Source: DASUPK01 sp963831605 (lineage in GTDB: Bacteria; Actinomycetota; Thermoleophilia; Solirubrobacterales; 70-9). Taken from it: a DNA stretch of 64,000 bases. The position numbers and the translations under genes are program-made. Within the stretch, counting starts at the first letter, position 1; each line of letters starts with the position of its first letter. Of this stretch, positions 60,253 to 64,000 are shown piece after piece. The notes beneath the pieces were generated by a model. That model was given only the letters and a program-made list of their open reading frames with translations, ran no database searches and was not told where the DNA came from. Location: positions 62,001-126,000 of the forward strand of contig CAWHQR010000003.1 in the NCBI GenBank assembly GCA_963831605.1, in the 5' to 3' direction.

Positions 60253-61118
60253 AACTCGATCCGGGACCTCGGCACACCGCCGACGCCAAGAAGTCCCGGC
60301 CCGACGTGGGCCCCGATCACGGGGCCGACCTCGGAGGTGAAAACGGGGTCGCTGCCGAACATCGGCCTGCACGCCTCGACCAGGCGCTCTGCGTTCTCGG
60401 GGTCCTGCACGTGCTGGACCACCCAGCCGTCCGCGCCGTCCTCATGACGCTGGCGGGCGTAGTCGACCAACCGCTCGAAGGCCCGGCTTCGGGTTCGGAC
60501 TCGCTCGATGGGGGTGATCTCGTCCTCCAGGGTCAGGATCGGCTTGATCTTCAGCGTCGTCCCGATCCAGGCGCGGGCCGCGCCGATTCGGCCGCCTCGC
60601 CGCAGGTAGTCGAGCGTGTCGACCGAGAACCAGATCTTGAGCTCGCTGCGAGCGGTCTGGGCTCGCTCCTTGGCCTGGGCGGCGCTCTCCCCATTCTCCG
60701 CGGAGCGTGAGGCGGCCAACACCATCAGGCCCATGCCGCCGGCGCCGGTCCGCGAGTCGCAGACGACGATGCGCTCTCCGCCCCTGCCGTCGGCGGTGAG
60801 CCGCTCCCGAGCCTGCATCGCCGACTCGTAGGTGCCCGAGATCCCGGAGGAGAGGTGAATGGAGACGATCTCCTTTCCCTCTGCCAGCAGCGGCTCGTAG
60901 ACCTCGATGAAGTCGCCGACGGATGGCTGCGAGGTGGTGACCGTCTCGTCGGACGCGCGGAGGCGTTCGTAGAAGGCGTGGAGATCCGTGATGTCGGCCT
61001 CCCGATCCTGCTCGCCCTCGATCCCCACATAGAGGCTGACGAGCTTGACGTGGTGTTGCTCGATCAGTTCCGGCGGCAGGTAGGAGGTCGTGTCCGCTAC
61101 CACGGCGGTCGAAGGCAT
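60249..61118 (-). CDS. DegV-family protein
   Basis: 289 residues. VVADTTSYLPPELI starts the first domain, TTSQPSVGDF is the DegV fatty-acid head-group loop, SSGISGTYESAMQARE follows, and VDTLDYLRRGGRIGAARAW lies in the second domain. DegV/FakB proteins bind a fatty acid and, in other bacteria, present it to the FakA kinase. No FakA is visible here. The divergent gene starts 26 nt away. Confidence 0.93.
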   Translation of the reverse strand: MPSTAVVADTTSYLPPELIEQHHVKLVSLYVGIEGEQDREADITDLHAFYERLRASDETVTTSQPSVGDFIEVYEPLLAEGKEIVSIHLSSGISGTYESAMQARERLTADGRGGERIVVCDSRTGAGGMGLMVLAASRSAENGESAAQAKERAQTARSELKIWFSVDTLDYLRRGGRIGAARAWIGTTLKIKPILTLEDEITPIERVRTRSRAFERLVDYARQRHEDGADGWVVQHVQDPENAERLVEACRPMFGSDPVFTSEVGPVIGAHVGPGLLGVGGVPRSRIEF

Positions 61119-61128
61119 CGGGGCGTTC

Positions 61129-61134
61129 TACCAT
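61129..61134 (+). promoter_or_regulatory. Leaderless -10 box for the SDR at 61144
   Basis: TACCAT lies 9 nt before the ATG and supports this start over the upstream one. It is 11 nt from the DegV start on the other strand, where TAGAAC may be the -10. Confidence 0.4.
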
Positions 61135-61143
61135 GCCCGCCCT

Positions 61144-62196
61144 ATGACGAAGACGCTCGTCACCGGCGGGACGGGCTTTGTCGGCCTCCACGTTGTCCGG
61201 GAACTGGCTCGCCGCGGCGACGATCTGAGGCTGCTGGTCCGCAAGGAGAGCAACACCAAGCCTCTCGAGGGTGTCGAATTCGAGCGCGCGATCGGCGACG
61301 TCACCGATCGCAAGGCCGTGCGGAAGGCAATGAAGGGTGTCGAGCGCGTCTTCCATGTCGCCGGCACCACATCGATGCGAAGCCGCGCGCGCGACCGGGT
61401 CTTCGAGGTGAACGTGGAGGGAACCCGGAACGTGATGGAGGAGGCGCTCCGCGCCGGAGTCGTCAAGGCGGTGCTCACCTCGAGCTCGAGTGCCGTCGGG
61501 GCGGCGAGGAAGGGGGAGACCATCGATGAGGACTCCCCGTTCACCGTCGGGCGGCTCGGGATCACCTACATCAACTCCAAGCACGAGGCGGAGCTGGTCT
61601 CGATGCGCGCGGCGGCCAAGGGGCTGCCCGTGACGATCGTCAACCCGTCGTTCGTCCTCGGGCCAGACGATCCGAATCCGAGCGGGACGTCCAACGCTCT
61701 CGTCCGCCGGCTCCTGCTCCGGCGGGTGCCGGGCTACCTCGACGGAGCGATCAACATCGTCGACGTCCGCGACGTCGCCAGGGGCCACGTGCTGGCCGAC
61801 GAGCGCGGCGAGGACGGCGAGCGTTACCTGCTCACCGGCCGAAACTTCACGCAGCAGCGCCTCTTCGCGGACCTCAGCCGGATCGCCGGTGTGCCGGCCC
61901 CTCCGGTGCGGATGCAGGGGCACCTGGTTCTCGCCGGCGTGGAGATGATGGAGCTCACCGGGCTGCGCCTGCCGACCTCCGCTGACGAGGTCCGGTCGGG
62001 CACCCAGTGGTTCACCTATCGCAACGACAAGGCGCGCGAACAGCTCGGCTGGGAGCCCCGCCCGCACGAGGAGACCCTGGAGGACACGGTTCGCTGGCAG
62101 CTTGGTGAGCTCGGCAAGCGGGCCGAAGGCCATCGCCTCACCGATCTCGCGCTGCGCGGCACCGGCCGCGCCCTCGGCCTGCTTCCCTTCAGCTGA
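61144..62196 (+). CDS. NAD(P)-dependent SDR, dihydroflavonol-reductase-like
   Basis: 350 residues. VTGGTGFVGLHVVREL is the nucleotide-binding motif and YINSK the catalytic Tyr-x-x-x-Lys (about residues 141-145). PSFVLGPDDPNPSGTS and VDVRDVARGHVLA are extended-SDR blocks. It may reduce a hopanoid, steroid or similar ketone. ATG 61144 is favoured by TACCAT 9 nt upstream; the open frame before it is not SDR-like. It overlaps the GST-type gene by 1 nt. Confidence 0.88.
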   Translation: MTKTLVTGGTGFVGLHVVRELARRGDDLRLLVRKESNTKPLEGVEFERAIGDVTDRKAVRKAMKGVERVFHVAGTTSMRSRARDRVFEVNVEGTRNVMEEALRAGVVKAVLTSSSSAVGAARKGETIDEDSPFTVGRLGITYINSKHEAELVSMRAAAKGLPVTIVNPSFVLGPDDPNPSGTSNALVRRLLLRRVPGYLDGAINIVDVRDVARGHVLADERGEDGERYLLTGRNFTQQRLFADLSRIAGVPAPPVRMQGHLVLAGVEMMELTGLRLPTSADEVRSGTQWFTYRNDKAREQLGWEPRPHEETLEDTVRWQLGELGKRAEGHRLTDLALRGTGRALGLLPFS

Positions 62197-62513
62197 TGAG
62201 CGAGCCTCGCCGCGTCCTCTACCGCTGCGGCACCCCCACGAACTTCCTCTGTCCCTGCGGCGCCGTGGCCCGGCGGCTCAAGAAGCTCGGCATCGAATAC
62301 CGCACCGAGCGCGTCGAACGCCGGCGCTCACGGCGCCCCGAGATCGTCGAGCTCACAAAGCTGCCGTACGTGCCGGTTCTCGTCGACGGCGAGGAGGTGG
62401 TCAGCGACTCGCGCCGGATCATCCAGTACCTGGATTGGGCCTACGGAGCGGAATCCGGGCAAAACCCTGAGGAGTCCGCGCGCGAGGCCTCTACAATGCT
62501 TGGCGATGAGTGA
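62196..62513 (+). CDS. Glutathione S-transferase N-terminal (thioredoxin-like) domain protein
   Basis: 105 residues, only the thioredoxin-like half of GST. LYRCGTPTNFLCPCGAVARRLKKLGIEY has a CPC at about residues 20-22 in place of the usual active-site Cys or Ser, and LPYVPVLVDGEEVVSDSRRIIQYLD is the GSH/DSR motif. It may be a redox-active protein. Its end overlaps the next gene by 8 nt. Confidence 0.85.
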   Translation: MSEPRRVLYRCGTPTNFLCPCGAVARRLKKLGIEYRTERVERRRSRRPEIVELTKLPYVPVLVDGEEVVSDSRRIIQYLDWAYGAESGQNPEESAREASTMLGDE

Positions 62514-62880
62514 TTCGACACAGCCCATCACGCTGACCGACAAGGCGGCGGGCAAGATCAAGGAGCTGCTCGGAGAGCAGGAGAACGGGGCCGAGCAGGC
62601 CCTTCGCGTCGCGGTTCGCGGCGGCGGTTGCTCCGGCTTCCAGTACGCCCTTGCCTTCGACGCGCCCAAGGAGGACGACCACCGCTTCGAGAATCAGGGC
62701 GTCGCGGTCGTAGTCGACAAGACAAGCATGCAGTTCGTCTTCGGCTCCGAGGTCGACTGGGTCGATGGCCTCCAGGGCGCCGGCTTCGCGGTCAACAACC
62801 CGAACGTCGTCGCCGCCTGCGGTTGCGGCTCTTCCTTCCAGGTGAAGGAAGACGCGGCCGAGCAGACCGCCGCGGTCTAG
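62506..62880 (+). CDS. A-type iron-sulfur cluster carrier (ErpA/IscA-like)
   Basis: 124 residues. The three conserved cysteines are Cys42 (GGGCSGFQY), Cys105 and Cys107 (CGCGSSF). TLTDKAAGKIKELL starts the HesB fold. It receives and hands on Fe-S clusters. ATG 62506 gives the normal start; an upstream TTG at 62500 adds two residues. It overlaps the GST-type gene. The Grx4 and BolA genes lie next to it on the other strand. Confidence 0.95.
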   Translation: MSDSTQPITLTDKAAGKIKELLGEQENGAEQALRVAVRGGGCSGFQYALAFDAPKEDDHRFENQGVAVVVDKTSMQFVFGSEVDWVDGLQGAGFAVNNPNVVAACGCGSSFQVKEDAAEQTAAV

Positions 62881-62898
62881 CCCGGCTCCTCCGAGCGA

Positions 62899-63300
62899 CT
62901 AGCGCTGGATCTGGATCGGAGGGCTCTGCTGCGGGTCCGCCTGCAGCTCCTGCTTGGCGGACATCGCCGGCCGCTCGGGCTGCTCGACGCCGAGCAGGCC
63001 AGCCAGCTCGCCGGACTCGTCCATCTCCTCGACGATGTCGCAGCCGCCCACCAGCTTGCCGTTGACGTAGAGCTGGGGGAAGGTCTGCCAGTCGGAGATC
63101 TCGGCGGTCACCTCGCGCAGAGGCTGGAGCGCCGGGAGGACGTCGACAGCGCCGTACTCGACCCCGTAGGACTCGAGCAGGTTGACGACCCGCATGGAGA
63201 AGCCGCACTGAGGCGCCTCCGGGTTGCCCTTCATGAAGAGAAGGACCTGGTTCTCCCGGATGAGCTCCTCGACCTTGTCCTTGAGTGTGGGTTCAGTCAT
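62899..63300 (-). CDS. Monothiol glutaredoxin, Grx4 (GrxD) type
   Basis: 133 residues from ATG 63300. The active site is CGFS at residues 32-35, with VLLFMKGNPEAPQCGFS before it, TFPQLYVNGKLVGGCDI (the TxPQ and GGCD glutathione-binding motifs) and a helix after. CGFS glutaredoxins bind a [2Fe-2S] cluster with glutathione and partner BolA. A 27-residue Gln/Pro tail is unusual. TACGAT lies 7 nt before ATG 63300, favouring it over a start at 63309. Confidence 0.94.
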   Translation of the reverse strand: MTEPTLKDKVEELIRENQVLLFMKGNPEAPQCGFSMRVVNLLESYGVEYGAVDVLPALQPLREVTAEISDWQTFPQLYVNGKLVGGCDIVEEMDESGELAGLLGVEQPERPAMSAKQELQADPQQSPPIQIQR

Positions 63301-63307
63301 CGCGACC

Positions 63308-63313
63308 ATCGTA
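63308..63313 (-). promoter_or_regulatory. Leaderless -10 box for the glutaredoxin gene
   Basis: TACGAT on the minus strand lies 7 nt before ATG 63300. It overlaps the longer candidate start at 63309, so the shorter protein is preferred. Confidence 0.4.
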
Positions 63314-63321
63314 GCGAGACG

Positions 63322-63558
63322 CTACTCCGGCACCGACGTCTTGACCGAGAGCGCGTGGATCGAGCCGTCGTCGAAACGGGTCTGGACTGCCTTCTTGACC
63401 AGCTTGTGCTGTTCGATTCGCGAGAGGCCTTCGAACTGGGGGGCCGTCACGGTGGCACGCAGGTGGTCCTGGGTGCCGGTCTCGTCGACGACCTCGACCT
63501 GCGCGCCGGGGAGGGAGGCCTCGATCATCAGGCGGACTTCATCGTTGGAGATCGCCAT
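63322..63558 (-). CDS. BolA-family protein
   Basis: 78 residues. RLMIEASLPGAQVEVVDETGT and the conserved LSRIEQHKLVKKAVQ (with His) are the BolA pattern; the end reads HALSVKTSVPE. BolA works with a CGFS glutaredoxin, forming a heterodimer with a shared [2Fe-2S] cluster in other organisms. The Grx4 gene follows on the same strand after 22 nt. TAGAAT lies 9 nt before the ATG. The pair plus ErpA makes a small Fe-S module. Confidence 0.93.
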   Translation of the reverse strand: MAISNDEVRLMIEASLPGAQVEVVDETGTQDHLRATVTAPQFEGLSRIEQHKLVKKAVQTRFDDGSIHALSVKTSVPE

Positions 63559-63576
63559 GGGCGGGTGATTCTAGGA

Positions 63577-64000
63577 CTAGTGCTCGAGTAGCCCGGCGAG
63601 CGCGCGCTCCACGACCTCGATGCGGCCGCGGCCGCGATGATCGGCGGTGATGAAGGGGCTGCCGATGAAGAGCGAGAAGGCGAGCAGGCAGCGGGCCTCC
63701 GCCTCGTCCTCGTCGCGGCAGATCGCGTCGAAGAGGGAGCGCATGTAGTCCATCCGCCGGTTGTCGACCCGCTGGACGCGCCGGGCGACGGACCGGTCGC
63801 GCCTCGCCCAGTCGCGGATCGCGAGCTCGGCCTTGAGCAGCCCGGGTCCGGAGGTGGCGATCGCGAAGAGGCGCTGCAGCCGGGCCTTGGGGTCCTCGCC
63901 CGACTCCTCGACCCGCTCGATCACCTCGTCGACCATCGTCCGTTCCCAGGTCTCGAGCATTTCTTGAAGGAGGGCGCGGCGGTCGCCGAAGTGGCCGTAG
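63577..64000 (-). CDS. TetR-family transcriptional regulator, N-terminus outside window
   Basis: 141 residues are in the window, open at the right edge. The first residues, YGHFGDRRALLQEMLETW, are the end of a TetR helix-turn-helix, so the DNA-recognition part lies beyond 64000. The rest is a helical ligand domain with AIRDWARRDRSVARRVQRVDNRRMDYMRSLF, typical of one TetR group. The stop is 18 nt before the BolA start on the same strand. Confidence 0.85.
   Translation of the reverse strand, partial: YGHFGDRRALLQEMLETWERTMVDEVIERVEESGEDPKARLQRLFAIATSGPGLLKAELAIRDWARRDRSVARRVQRVDNRRMDYMRSLFDAICRDEDEAEARCLLAFSLFIGSPFITADHRGRGRIEVVERALAGLLEH

Overview
The window is GC-rich, tightly packed DNA from an actinobacterium. 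Six consecutive Mce genes, cholesterol-oxidase-like and SCP2 genes, a TB7.3-like 70-residue biotinyl protein, the DUF4235-like/holin-like/DUF3618 cassette, frequent GTG and TTG starts, and a secreted protein with a Lys/His-rich tail point to Thermoleophilia (Solirubrobacterales-like). This placement is an inference; no rRNA or other phylogenetic marker is present. No tRNA, rRNA, CRISPR array, insertion sequence or prophage was seen.

Layout. 1-12 kb: a partial ChoD-like GMC oxidoreductase faces away from a six-gene mce operon without yrbE permease genes, followed by SCP2 and a DUF3137-like gene. 12-21 kb: a PNPOx-like protein, a Nudix hydrolase, rubredoxin, and the biotin genes bioA and bioB-bioF-bioD, split by a MarR-MFS pair with a strong operator. 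20-29 kb: cupin, a sigma-70 factor, an MMPL transporter, a crotonase, a small biotin carrier protein, a glycosyltransferase, glycerol kinase and an acyltransferase. 28-36 kb: lactonase, SDRs, methyltransferase, thioesterase, MFS and MMPL. 36-44 kb: a TetR/DUF4242 pair with matching operators, two acyl-CoA dehydrogenases, a fused gene remnant, a secreted protein and a broken cytochrome P450. 44-48 kb: a GGDEF/HD-GYP protein and an MMPL transporter. 48.5-55.4 kb: a translationally coupled operon with crotonase, acyl-CoA carboxylase beta subunit, SnoaL-like protein, two small paralogous unknowns, a BKACE enzyme, a CaiB/AMACR-family enzyme, MerR and an ICMT-like protein. 55-64 kb: SDRs, nitrilase, TetR, a hydrolase, the small membrane cassette, DegV, and an Fe-S module (ErpA, Grx4, BolA).

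The genes together suggest uptake of hydrophobic lipids (Mce, SCP2, MMPL) and CoA-dependent breakdown or remodelling (ACADs, crotonases, dienoyl-CoA-reductase-like SDR, AccD, BKACE, AMACR-like, P450, GMC oxidase). The biotin pathway and carrier protein fit a biotin-dependent carboxylase.

Two features run through the window. First, many genes have a TAnnnT box 6-9 nt before the start codon and no Shine-Dalgarno sequence, as expected for leaderless mRNAs; two divergent pairs have overlapping -10 boxes. Second, five otherwise good genes are broken by single-base insertions, mostly in G/C runs, which looks more like sequence error than decay.
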